From Micromonospora sp. DSM 45708 (lineage in GTDB: Bacteria; Actinomycetota; Actinomycetes; Mycobacteriales; Micromonosporaceae): a DNA stretch of 64,000 nucleotides. The notes under the pieces are model-generated. The model saw only the letters and a list, made by a program, of their open reading frames with translations. It had not been told where the DNA came from and did not search any database. The stretch covers positions 1,116,001-1,180,000 of the forward strand of contig NZ_CP154796.1 of assembly GCF_039566955.1 (NCBI RefSeq). Reading direction: 5' to 3'. Shown here piece by piece: positions 25,727-33,769 of the stretch; within the stretch, counting starts at the first letter, position 1, and the number at the start of each line of letters is the position of its first letter. Made by a program: the position numbers and the translations under genes.

Positions 25727-26872
25727 ATGAGGGAAGGCGCCGGACTGACCATCGGCGTGCTCGGTTCGTACGGCGGACGTAACCTCGGCGACGAGGCGAT
25801 CCTCACGGGTCTCCTGGCCGACCTGCGCCAGCACGAGCCGAACGCCCGGATCATCGTGTTCTCCCGCAACCCGGCGCACACCGCGCTGGCCCACCCCGAC
25901 GTCGAGGCGGTGCCGTGGGAGGGCGTCAGCCGGGCCGACTCGTCCCAGGTGCTCACCCAGCTCGACCTGCTCGTCCTTGGCGGCGGCGGCATCCTCTACG
26001 ACAAGGAGGCCCGGCGCTACCTGCGGGTGGTCCGGGTCGCCCAGGAGCGGGGCCTGCCGCTGCTCACGTACGCGGTCGGCGTCGGCCCGCTCACCGACGG
26101 GGTGGACACCACCATGGTCCGCGAGACGCTGGCGCAGGCCGTCGAGGTGACCGTCCGCGACCAGGAGTCGCGGATGGTGCTGGAGGAGGCCGGCCTGGTC
26201 AACCCGATCACCGTCACCGGCGACCCGGCGTTCCTGCTCACGCCCGAGGAGTTCCCCGCGCAGTGGCTGCGCGAGGAGGGCGTGCCGGCCGGTTCGCGAC
26301 TGGTCGGGCTGAGCGTGCGCGAGCCCGGCCGGGCCGCGGAACGCCTCGACGTGGACGGCTACCACCGACTGCTCGCCCAGATCGGCGACTTCCTGGTGCA
26401 CCGGATCGACGCGCACGTGCTCTTCGTGCCGATGGAACGCGACGACATCCGGCACTCGCACGGCGTGCTGTCACACATGATCGCCGCGGACCGGGGCCGG
26501 ATCCTGCACGGCGACTACCGCCCGGCGCAGGTTCTCGGCCTGATGCGCCACCTCGACCTGGCGGTCGGCATGCGGCTGCACTTCCTGATCTTCGCGGCCA
26601 TGATGAACACGCCGTTCCTGCCGCTGCCGTACGCCGGCAAGGTCTTCGACCTGGCCCAGCGGCTCGGCGTGCCGGCGCTGCGCGGCATGGAACGGGAGGT
26701 GGAGGGCCCGCTGCTGGCCGAGGTGGACCGGTTGTGGGACGAGCGGGCGGCCCGCGCCGACGAGACCGCCCGCCGGGTCGCCGAGGTCTGCGACCAGGCG
26801 CGCGGCACCTCGCAGGTGATCCGCAGCGTGCTGGACACCATCCGGGCCCGCGCGCTGACCCCGGTGGCCTGA
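25727..26872 (+). CDS. Polysaccharide pyruvyl transferase family protein
   Basis: A 381-residue protein of the CsaB/WcaK family, which transfers pyruvate from PEP to sugars of cell-surface polymers as a ketal. It starts with IGVLGSYGGRNLGDEAILTGL, the usual glycine-rich N-terminal strand, and has LLVLGGGGILYDKEA, VTVRDQESR and MRLHFLIFAAMMNTPF. There is no signal peptide or membrane segment. An AAGGAG site precedes the ATG. No exopolysaccharide genes are adjacent, so the polymer modified is unknown. Confidence 0.88.
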   Translation: MREGAGLTIGVLGSYGGRNLGDEAILTGLLADLRQHEPNARIIVFSRNPAHTALAHPDVEAVPWEGVSRADSSQVLTQLDLLVLGGGGILYDKEARRYLRVVRVAQERGLPLLTYAVGVGPLTDGVDTTMVRETLAQAVEVTVRDQESRMVLEEAGLVNPITVTGDPAFLLTPEEFPAQWLREEGVPAGSRLVGLSVREPGRAAERLDVDGYHRLLAQIGDFLVHRIDAHVLFVPMERDDIRHSHGVLSHMIAADRGRILHGDYRPAQVLGLMRHLDLAVGMRLHFLIFAAMMNTPFLPLPYAGKVFDLAQRLGVPALRGMEREVEGPLLAEVDRLWDERAARADETARRVAEVCDQARGTSQVIRSVLDTIRARALTPVA

Positions 26873-26882
26873 GCCGGCGCGG

Positions 26883-27089
26883 TCAGACCGCCGGGCCGCG
26901 CCAGGTGTAGATCCATTCGTGGTCCGGCCGGTCGCCCGACTCCAGCTCGTAGATCTGCGCCTCCGCCAGCCCGCCCGCCCCGAGGTGGTGGTGGGTCAGC
27001 GGCGGGCGGCCGTTGCTGTCCAGCTCGACCGTGACGGTCTCGCCGTCGGCCGGGCCGCCGACCAGCGGAATGTGCACCGTGGAAGCCAT
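26883..27089 (-). CDS. Small conserved-looking hypothetical protein
   Basis: A 68-residue protein starting MASTVHIPLVGGPADGETV. It has a short beta-rich pattern and ends in HEWIYTWRGPAV. The GGPADG opening resembles a small actinobacterial family of unknown function that I cannot name. It is convergent with the pyruvyl transferase gene and divergent from the DinB gene. Confidence 0.6.
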   Translation of the reverse strand: MASTVHIPLVGGPADGETVTVELDSNGRPPLTHHHLGAGGLAEAQIYELESGDRPDHEWIYTWRGPAV

Positions 27090-27172
27090 GCGCCCATCCT
27101 GCCCCGGCCGCAGCGCACGCGCAGCGGATAGCGGGGCAGCGGGCCAGCCGGTCCGGCGACTAGGGTCCGAGA

Positions 27173-27694
27173 ATGGCGACCCCGACGATCGACCCGACAC
27201 TCGGTCCGGTCCTCGCCCGCACGGGCGACGAACGGGCGATCCTCGACGCGTTCCTCGACTTCCACCGCGCCACCGTGCTGCGCAAGGCGCGCGGCCTCGC
27301 CGACGCCGACGCCGGCCGACGGCTGGTGCCCTCGCTGACCACGCTGGCCGGGCTGCTCAAGCACCTCGCCCTGGTCGAGGAAAACTGGTTCGCCCGGCTG
27401 TTCGCGCCGGAGCCGGGCGACGTCCACCTCACCTCCCAGGTCGACGCCGACGCCAGCTTCACGCTCGCCCCCGACGACACGGTCGAGGCGCTCGCCGCGG
27501 CCTACGAGGCGGCCTGCGCCCGGTCCCGTGCCGTCGCCGCCCGGTTCGACCTCGATCACGTGGTGCCGCATCCCCAGCTCGGCGAGGTGTCGCTGCGCTG
27601 GGTGCTGGTGCACCTGATCGAGGAGACCGCCCGGCACGCCGGGCACGCCGACATCCTGCGTGAGCTGACCGACGGCGAGACCGGCGCGATCTGA
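27173..27694 (+). CDS. DinB/DUF664 family protein
   Basis: A 173-residue four-helix-bundle protein of the DinB superfamily (DUF664/mycothiol-dependent enzyme-like). Potential metal-binding histidines lie in LKHLALVEENWF and HLIEETARHAGHADILRE, the spacing expected of the family. Some relatives are mycothiol-dependent isomerases or transferases; the reaction here is unknown. TAGGGT (27161-27166) is six bases before the ATG, so the transcript is probably leaderless. Confidence 0.9.
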   Translation: MATPTIDPTLGPVLARTGDERAILDAFLDFHRATVLRKARGLADADAGRRLVPSLTTLAGLLKHLALVEENWFARLFAPEPGDVHLTSQVDADASFTLAPDDTVEALAAAYEAACARSRAVAARFDLDHVVPHPQLGEVSLRWVLVHLIEETARHAGHADILRELTDGETGAI

Positions 27695-27697
27695 GCG

Positions 27698-28558
27698 TCA
27701 CTCGCGGGGCAGCAGCCCGTCCGGATACTCCATCCCGTCGTGGGTGCAGGCGGCGGCGGCCACCCGGGCGGCGTAGCGGGCCGCGTCGAGCAGGTCGGCG
27801 CCGCGCAGCCGGGCCGCGATCAGGCCGGCGGCGAAGGCGTCCCCGGCGCCGTTGGTGTCCACCACCGGCGCCGGTGGGGTGGCGGCGGGCACGTGCGCCG
27901 GCGGCAGGTCCGGGGCGTGGAGCGTCGCGCCGGCCGCCCCGCCGGTGACCAGCACCGTGCGCGGCGACAGCCCGGCCGCCGCCTTGCCGGCCCGCTCACC
28001 CAGCTTCACGTCGCTGACGAACACCAGGTCGGCGGCCTCGGCGAACGGCCGGTGGTAGTCGTTCTCGCCGTCCCAGTCGTGCAGGTCGGTGGAGAGCGAC
28101 GCGGCGCCCCGCAGCGCCGGCAGCGCGTCCCGCGCCCAGTCCATGATCGACACGTGGGTGTGGGCCGCCTCGGCGACCAACGCGGCCAGCTCCGCGTCGG
28201 GGAACGGCGTCGGCCCGGACCAGGACCGCGGGTCGTAGAGCGACATCCGCCGGCCGTCCGGGTCGACCAGGTTCACCGACCGGCGGGTGCCGGCGGGCGC
28301 GTCCACCAGCACGGTCCGCACCGAGGTGCGCGCCAGCGCGGCCCGTACCAGGTCGCCGGCCGGGTCGGTGCCCAGCACGTCGACAAGCGTCACCCGCAGG
28401 CCGAGCGCGTGCGCGGCCAGCGCCACCCCGGCCCCGGTGTTGCCGATCCGCAGCTCGACCGGGGGCACGGTCAGTGAGTCGGCGGCGGGCAGTGGCAGCG
28501 CGGGCACCTGGGCGCGTACGTCCACGCCCAGCCCGCCGATAACGAGGAGGTCGACCAT
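27698..28558 (-). CDS. PfkB family carbohydrate kinase
   Basis: A 286-residue ribokinase/PfkB-fold kinase. The first signature is LRIGNTGAGVALAAHALGL and the catalytic C-terminal signature is DTNGAGDAFAAGLIAARL, where the Asp is the base and GAGD forms the anion hole. Substrates in this family include ribose, fructose and nucleosides; nothing here specifies which. It ends four bases after the convergent DinB gene. Confidence 0.9.
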   Translation of the reverse strand: MVDLLVIGGLGVDVRAQVPALPLPAADSLTVPPVELRIGNTGAGVALAAHALGLRVTLVDVLGTDPAGDLVRAALARTSVRTVLVDAPAGTRRSVNLVDPDGRRMSLYDPRSWSGPTPFPDAELAALVAEAAHTHVSIMDWARDALPALRGAASLSTDLHDWDGENDYHRPFAEAADLVFVSDVKLGERAGKAAAGLSPRTVLVTGGAAGATLHAPDLPPAHVPAATPPAPVVDTNGAGDAFAAGLIAARLRGADLLDAARYAARVAAAACTHDGMEYPDGLLPRE

Positions 28559-28623
28559 GGCGCCGACGATATCCGCTCGGCGCCGCCTATCCTGGCCCCG
28601 GGCGTCGTCGAGGGGGAGAGCGC

Positions 28624-31600
28624 GTGCTGGTCATCCACGGGCTGTGGCTGCCCGGCGCGGGGCTCGCCCTGTGGGCCGAGGACGGCACGCTGCCGACCGT
28701 CGCGCGACGTCGGCCCGGCCGCGCGCCCCGGGAACGGCCGCACCCGTTCGCCGCCGACCACGCCACGCTGGCCGCCGCGCTCGACGGGTTCCCGGGTGAG
28801 CCGATCTCCGTGCTGCTCGGCCTGCCCACCCGCGCCGGGTCGCCGGTGGACTCGCCGGAGCTGGTCCGGGCCGCCGTCGGGGACCCGGTCCGCGGCCCGG
28901 TCACCCGCGCCGGTTGGCGGGTCCCCGCCCTGGCGTACGCCCCCGACGACGCGTACGCGCTGCTGCGCGCGCCCCGGCCGGACCCGGTCGGGGCCAGCGT
29001 GCGACACCTGGCCGAGCTGGCCGACTTCGCCGCGGACCTGGTCGCGCGTGGCCGGCTGCTGCCCGGCGTGCTCGACGCCGGTAAGGCGGGGCCCCCGCTC
29101 AACGCCTCCGGTAGAGGCAGGGCCTCCTCTCATCACCCGCCCCGGGCCGGGCGGCGACTACGCCCGGTGGGTGAGTCCGACGTGGCGACCGCGCTGGCGC
29201 TCTGGCGACCGTTGCTCACCGGCACCGACGCGGCCTGGGCGCGCGGCCTGGCGCTGGCCCTGCCCCCGGCGGCCCGCGCCGCCCGCGAGTGGCAGCCCGC
29301 ACCGTCGGATGCGTCTGTCGTCGCCCCGGCGACCACAGGTGCACCCACACCGCCGAACGCCGCCGCGCACCCGCCCGCGGCGACCGGCCGGGCCGACGGC
29401 GTGGGGCCGGGCGAGCTGGTGGCGGACGCGCTGGATGCGCTGGTCGACGCCGCCGCCCGCGCGGCCCTGGCCGACACCCGCCTGCACCGGGGGATGCGCC
29501 CCGGTGGTCCGGTGCCGCGCTGGCTGGCCGCGCTCACCGGCCCGGAGCGCGCCTTCACCACCGAGCCGGCCGCGTTGGCGACGCTGCGGCGCGAGCTGGA
29601 CGCCTGGCAGCGCGACGCCGCCGGCGGCGCGGTACGGGCCACGTTCCGCCTGGTCGAGCCGGCCGCCGATCCGGTCGCCGAGCTGGTCGAGGGCGGCGCG
29701 TGGCGGGTGGAGTTCGGCCTGCACCCGGCCGACGAGCCGGGGCTGGTGGTCGACGCCGGGCACATCTGGCAGCGGCCCGCGCCCGCGCTCGCCGCCCGCG
29801 GGATCGACCCGCAGGAGACGCTGCTGGCGGAGCTGGGCCGGGCCAGCCGGCTCTGGCCGGAGGTGGACGCGGCACTGCGTACCGCCGCGCCGGAGGGGAT
29901 GGAGCTGGACGCCGAGGGCGCGCACCGGTTCCTGCGCGAGGGCGCACCGGTGCTGCACGCGGCCGGCTTCGGGGTGCTGCTGCCGTCCTGGTGGCGGCGC
30001 TCCTCGTCCCGCCTCGGCGCCCGGCTGCGGGCGCGCAGCCGTACCGCCCCGGGCGCGGTCGCCACCACCGCCGGCACGCTGGGGTTGGACGCGCTCGTCG
30101 ACTACCGCTGGGAGGTGGCGCTCGGCGACCAGCCGCTGACCGCCGAGGAGCTGGCCTCGCTGGCCGACCTGAAGTCGCCGCTGGTCCGGTTGCGCGGTCG
30201 CTGGGTCGAGCTGGACCCGCAGCGGCTGGAGGCCGGGCTGCGGCTGCTCCGGTCCTCCGGCGAGCTGACCGTGGCCGACCTGCTGCGGATGGGGCTCTCC
30301 GGCGAGGAGGGCGGCGGCGAGCTGCCGGTGCTGGACGTGGTCGCCGACGGGGCGCTCGGCGAGCTGCTGGCCGGCGAGGCGGAACGGCGGCTCACCCCGG
30401 CCGACCCGCCGCCGGGCTTCGTCGGGACGCTGCGGCCCTACCAGCGGCGCGGGCTGGCCTGGCTGGCCTTCCTTCAGTCGCTGGGGCTGGGCGGTATCCT
30501 CGCCGACGACATGGGGCTGGGCAAGACCGTGCAACTGCTCGCGCTGCTCGCCGGCGACCCGCCGGAGGCCGGCCCGACGCTGCTGGTCTGCCCGATGTCG
30601 CTGGTCGGCAACTGGCAGCGGGAGGCCGCGACGTTCGCGCCCGGCCTGCGGGTGCACGTGCACCACGGCGCGGAGCGGGCCCGGGGCGAGGCGTTCACCA
30701 CCGCCGTGCAGGAGGCGGACCTGGTGCTCACCACCTACTCGGTGGCCGCCCGGGACGCGTTCGACCTGGCCGCCGTCGACTGGCACCGGGTGGTGGTGGA
30801 CGAGGCGCAGGCGATCAAGAACGCCGCGACCCGGCAGGCCGAGGCGGTCCGGTCGCTGCCCGCGCGGCACCGGGTCGCGGTCACCGGTACGCCGGTGGAG
30901 AACCGGCTCGCCGACCTCTGGTCGATCATGCAGTTCGCCAATCCGGGGCTGCTCGGTCCGGCCGCGACGTTCCGCAAGCGGTTCGCCGAACCGATCGAGC
31001 GGCACGCCGACGCGGAGGTGGCCGAGCGGCTGCGCCGGATCACCGGCCCGTTCGTGCTGCGGCGGCTCAAGACCGACCCGTCGATCATCACCGACCTGCC
31101 GGAGAAGCTGGAGATGGAGGTGCTCTGCAACCTCACCGCCGAGCAGGCCGCGCTCTACCGGGCCGTGGTCGACGACATGATGGCGAAGATCGAGTCCAGT
31201 GACGGGATCGAGCGCCGGGGACTGGTGCTGGCCACCATGACCCGGCTCAAGCAGGTCTGCAACCATCCCGCCCAGTTGCTGCACGACGGCTCCGCGCTGA
31301 CCGGCCGTTCCGGCAAGCTGGAACGGCTCGACGAGATCGTCGACGAGGTGCTCGCGGCGAACGAGAAGGCGCTGCTGTTCACCCAGTACGCCGAGTTCGG
31401 CGGGATGCTGCGCGGGCACCTGTCGGCGCGTACCGGCCGGGAGGTGCTGTTCCTGCACGGCGGTGTCGGCAAGGCCGAGCGGGATGCCATGGTGACGCGG
31501 TTCCAGTCGCCGGACGGCCCGCCGCTGTTCGTGCTCTCACTCAAGGCCGGCGGCACCGGGCTCACGCTCACCGCCGCCAACCACGTGGTGCACGTGGACC

Positions 31601-31848
31601 GCTGGTGGAACCCGGCGGTCGAGGACCAGGCCACCGACCGGGCGTTCCGCATCGGCCAGCGTCGCCGCGTGCAGGTGCGCAAGTTCGTCTGCGCCGGCAC
31701 GGTGGAGGAGAAGGTGGCCGCGATGATCGCGGACAAGCGGAACCTGGCCCGGTCGGTGGTGGGCAGCGGCGAGCAGTGGGTGACCGAGCTGTCCACCGAG
31801 ACGCTGCGCGAACTGTTCACGCTGGAGGCCGGGGCGGTGGTCGAGTGA
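28624..31848 (+). CDS. SNF2-family DNA helicase
   Basis: A 1074-residue SWI2/SNF2 ATPase. The N-terminal half (about 1-570) is the SNF2-associated region common in bacterial HepA-like proteins. The ATPase core has Walker A in LADDMGLGKTVQLLAL, the DEAH-type box as VVDEAQAIKN, and motif VI in QATDRAFRIGQRRRVQV. The role is inferred to be DNA translocation in repair or transcription recycling. An in-frame repeat element (29081-29136) adds GKAGPPLNASGRGRASSHH at about residues 154-172. Its stop overlaps the start of the SWIM gene (GTGA), so the pair is coupled. Confidence 0.93.
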   Translation: MLVIHGLWLPGAGLALWAEDGTLPTVARRRPGRAPRERPHPFAADHATLAAALDGFPGEPISVLLGLPTRAGSPVDSPELVRAAVGDPVRGPVTRAGWRVPALAYAPDDAYALLRAPRPDPVGASVRHLAELADFAADLVARGRLLPGVLDAGKAGPPLNASGRGRASSHHPPRAGRRLRPVGESDVATALALWRPLLTGTDAAWARGLALALPPAARAAREWQPAPSDASVVAPATTGAPTPPNAAAHPPAATGRADGVGPGELVADALDALVDAAARAALADTRLHRGMRPGGPVPRWLAALTGPERAFTTEPAALATLRRELDAWQRDAAGGAVRATFRLVEPAADPVAELVEGGAWRVEFGLHPADEPGLVVDAGHIWQRPAPALAARGIDPQETLLAELGRASRLWPEVDAALRTAAPEGMELDAEGAHRFLREGAPVLHAAGFGVLLPSWWRRSSSRLGARLRARSRTAPGAVATTAGTLGLDALVDYRWEVALGDQPLTAEELASLADLKSPLVRLRGRWVELDPQRLEAGLRLLRSSGELTVADLLRMGLSGEEGGGELPVLDVVADGALGELLAGEAERRLTPADPPPGFVGTLRPYQRRGLAWLAFLQSLGLGGILADDMGLGKTVQLLALLAGDPPEAGPTLLVCPMSLVGNWQREAATFAPGLRVHVHHGAERARGEAFTTAVQEADLVLTTYSVAARDAFDLAAVDWHRVVVDEAQAIKNAATRQAEAVRSLPARHRVAVTGTPVENRLADLWSIMQFANPGLLGPAATFRKRFAEPIERHADAEVAERLRRITGPFVLRRLKTDPSIITDLPEKLEMEVLCNLTAEQAALYRAVVDDMMAKIESSDGIERRGLVLATMTRLKQVCNHPAQLLHDGSALTGRSGKLERLDEIVDEVLAANEKALLFTQYAEFGGMLRGHLSARTGREVLFLHGGVGKAERDAMVTRFQSPDGPPLFVLSLKAGGTGLTLTAANHVVHVDRWWNPAVEDQATDRAFRIGQRRRVQVRKFVCAGTVEEKVAAMIADKRNLARSVVGSGEQWVTELSTETLRELFTLEAGAVVE
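29081..29136. repeat. GGGGCCCC element, copy C, inside the SNF2 gene
   Basis: GTAAGGCGGGGCCCCCGCTCAACG, then CCTCCGGTAGAGGCAGGG and CCTCCTCTCATCAC, matching the other copies in order. CTCAACGCCTCCGGTAGAG (29098-29116) is the exact reverse complement of 8186-8204 in copy A. It keeps the reading frame open and encodes an atypical hydrophilic insert. Confidence 0.82.
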
Positions 31849-32921
31849 CCACGGGTCCCCGCTTCGAGGAGTTCGGGCCGCCGCTGCGGGTCGAGGGTGG
31901 GCTGCGGGCGCGCAGCGTCCGGGGCGCGATCGGGCGTTCCTGGTGGTCCCGACGGTTCCTGGAGGTGCTGGAGTCGTTCGCGCTCGGTTCCCGGCTCACC
32001 CGGGGCCGGGCGTACGCGCGCCGGGGGCAGGTGCTCCGGCTGGATGTCGCACCCGGACTCGTCACCGCCGAGGTCCAGGGGTCCCGGCCGCGTCCGTACC
32101 CGGTGCGGATCGGGCTGTCCGCGTACCCGGAGGAGGTCTGGCGTCGGATCGAGGCGGAGCTGGCCGGGCAGGCGTTCTTCAGCGCCCGGCTGCTCGCCGG
32201 TGACCTGCCGGCGGAGCTGGAGGAGCTGTTCGCCGCGGCGGGCGCGCCGCTGTTCCCGGCCGAGGTGGGCGAGCTGGCGCAGCGCTGTGGTTGCCCCGAC
32301 TTCGCGGTGCCGTGCAAGCATCTGGCGGCCACGTTCTACCTGCTCGCCGAGGCGTTCGACGCGGACCCGTTCCGGCTGCTGCACTGGCGCGGCCGGTCCC
32401 GGGCCGAGCTGCTGGACCGGCTGCGGACGCTACGCGGTGCCCGGCCCGGCGGCGTGGCCGCGCCGAGCGGCGCCGCCGTCCGCGCGGGTCGGGTGGACGC
32501 GACCGGTCCGAGCGGCGTCGCGACGCGTCCAGCCCCGGCGGCCGGGACTGGGCGAGCGGATGCCACGGCTGCGTCGGCCGGGACTGTGCGAGCAGATGCC
32601 ACGGCTGCGTCGGCCGGGACTGTGCGAGCAGATGCCACGGCTGCGTCGGCCGGGCCGGTGGACGTGCCGGTCGGGACGCCGGCGTCGTCGGTGACCGGCG
32701 CCGGGCGGGTGCTGGCCGGGTTGTCGCCGATCGAGCCGGCGGCGGAGCTGGACCGGTTCTGGCTCTCGCCGGTGACGCTGCCGGACCGTCCGCCCACCCT
32801 GGACACCGGCCCGGAGCTGCTGCTGCGGCAGCTCGGCCCACCCGGCGCCGAGATCGGCGGGCCGGGCCTGGTCGAGCGGCTGCGGCGGGCGTACCGGGCG
32901 TTCCACGGACCGACCGGTTAG
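31845..32921 (+). CDS. SWIM zinc-finger protein
   Basis: A 358-residue protein with a SWIM zinc finger, CGCPDFAVPCKHLAATFY (C-x-C-xn-C-x-H), at about residues 147-164. The N-terminal part (RSVRGAIGRSWWSRRFLEVLE) is typical of SWIM proteins paired with SNF2 helicases. A GTG start overlaps the SNF2 stop by four bases, so the two probably act together in DNA processing. The region about 195-290 is low complexity and includes a 3 x 12-residue repeat (RADATAASAGTV); the C-terminal about 60 residues are ordered again (FWLSPVTLPDRPP). Confidence 0.9.
   Translation: MTTGPRFEEFGPPLRVEGGLRARSVRGAIGRSWWSRRFLEVLESFALGSRLTRGRAYARRGQVLRLDVAPGLVTAEVQGSRPRPYPVRIGLSAYPEEVWRRIEAELAGQAFFSARLLAGDLPAELEELFAAAGAPLFPAEVGELAQRCGCPDFAVPCKHLAATFYLLAEAFDADPFRLLHWRGRSRAELLDRLRTLRGARPGGVAAPSGAAVRAGRVDATGPSGVATRPAPAAGTGRADATAASAGTVRADATAASAGTVRADATAASAGPVDVPVGTPASSVTGAGRVLAGLSPIEPAAELDRFWLSPVTLPDRPPTLDTGPELLLRQLGPPGAEIGGPGLVERLRRAYRAFHGPTG
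32545..32652 (+). repeat. 36-bp tandem repeat, three copies, in the SWIM gene
   Basis: Copies at 32545-32580, 32581-32616 and 32617-32652; the second and third match exactly over 36 bases and the first differs at a couple of positions. The length is a multiple of three, so the reading frame is kept. Copy number probably varies between strains by slippage. Confidence 0.92.
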
Positions 32922-32976
32922 GCGGGGACGCCGCCGCTGCCGGACGCGTCGGGCGGAGGCCCTTCCGCGCGCTCAC
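32917..32976. repeat. GGGGCCCC intergenic element, copy D (diverged)
   Basis: It begins GTTAGGCGGGG, with the TAG being the stop of the SWIM gene, continues GCCGGACGCGTC, and ends GGCCCTTCCGCGCGCTCACC over the stop of the convergent DUF3040 gene. It is most like copy B. It may act as a shared terminator. Confidence 0.65.
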
Positions 32977-33230
32977 CGCAGGCGGTGGCGGAAGCGCCAC
33001 ATCAGGGCGGCGTTGGCGACCAGCACCGTGGCGCAGATCGCCCCGGCCAACCGTCCGGCCAGCACGGTCATCGCCGGCAGCGAGGCCCACAGCGTGATCG
33101 TCAACAGCATCAGGTACCGGCCCCGGCGACCCCTGAGCCGGTTGTCCAAGCGGGCGAAGAACCGCGGATCGCTCTCCCGCAGTTGACGGGTGATCTGTTC
33201 GAACCTGCGCTGATCCTCTTGGCTGAGCAT
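32973..33230 (-). CDS. DUF3040 small membrane protein
   Basis: An 85-residue protein opening MLSQEDQRRFEQITRQLRESDPRF, the DUF3040 hallmark. Two adjacent hydrophobic segments (about 39-56 and 59-77) follow, ending in WRFRHRLR. It is a two-helix membrane protein with a cytoplasmic N-terminal helix; the function is unknown in this actinobacterial family. Confidence 0.88.
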   Translation of the reverse strand: MLSQEDQRRFEQITRQLRESDPRFFARLDNRLRGRRGRYLMLLTITLWASLPAMTVLAGRLAGAICATVLVANAALMWRFRHRLR

Positions 33231-33769
33231 GGCGATGCCTTCCCCTCACGGCTTCAGCGGTTCGGCGGCTTACCCGATTTCCCCGCCCGTCACGCCCCCG
33301 GCCGCTGCTCGTTTCCCTCCACCTCCGACGACGAGCGCCCTGTTTCACGGAAAGAGTGGCCATTGCGGCTCGGATGGCCCCTCTTTCCGTGAATCTGCGC
33401 GGCGGCGGGGGTGGGGGCGGGGGCGGGGTGGGTGGGGTGAGGTAGGGGAGGCTTAGCGGTGCCTTAAGTTTTCCTGTGGGGGTGAACGGGCGTCGACGGC
33501 CCGTTGCCGGGCGAAACCTCGCGTCGGGGCGGTTGGTGGGCGAGTCGGCCCTGCTCCCGGGGGTGCCGGGATGGGGGGTCCGCGTCGGGTGTCCCACGCC
33601 GGGCCTGAGCACCGTCTTAAGTGCGCCCGGGAGCCGGTTCGGGCCGCCTTGAGCAGCCGGTCCGGCCTGGCTACTTTCCCGTAGCAACTCTCCGGCAACC
33701 GTCGCCGCCCCTCCCACCCAACCCCCGGGTGGCAGGCGTGCCGGCGCTCGAAGAAAACGGGATAGCTAC
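33231..33769. other. Long intergenic region upstream of the flavin operon
   Basis: No convincing gene. It holds the second TTCACGGAAAG hairpin (33344-33393), a G-rich run (about 33400-33440), and two TTAAG-containing AT pockets near 33465 and 33617 that could belong to promoters. Frames here have poor codon character. The operon that starts at 33770 is presumably driven from the last 150 bases; no strong Shine-Dalgarno is visible before its ATG. Confidence 0.6.
33344..33393. repeat. 20-bp inverted repeat, TTCACGGAAAG family, copy 2
   Basis: Arms at 33344-33363 (TTCACGGAAAGAGTGGCCAT) and 33374-33393 match except at one position. The sequence corresponds closely to copy 1 at 11697-11756, including the GGATGGCC right shoulder and a purine/G-rich tract downstream. 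Confidence 0.88.
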
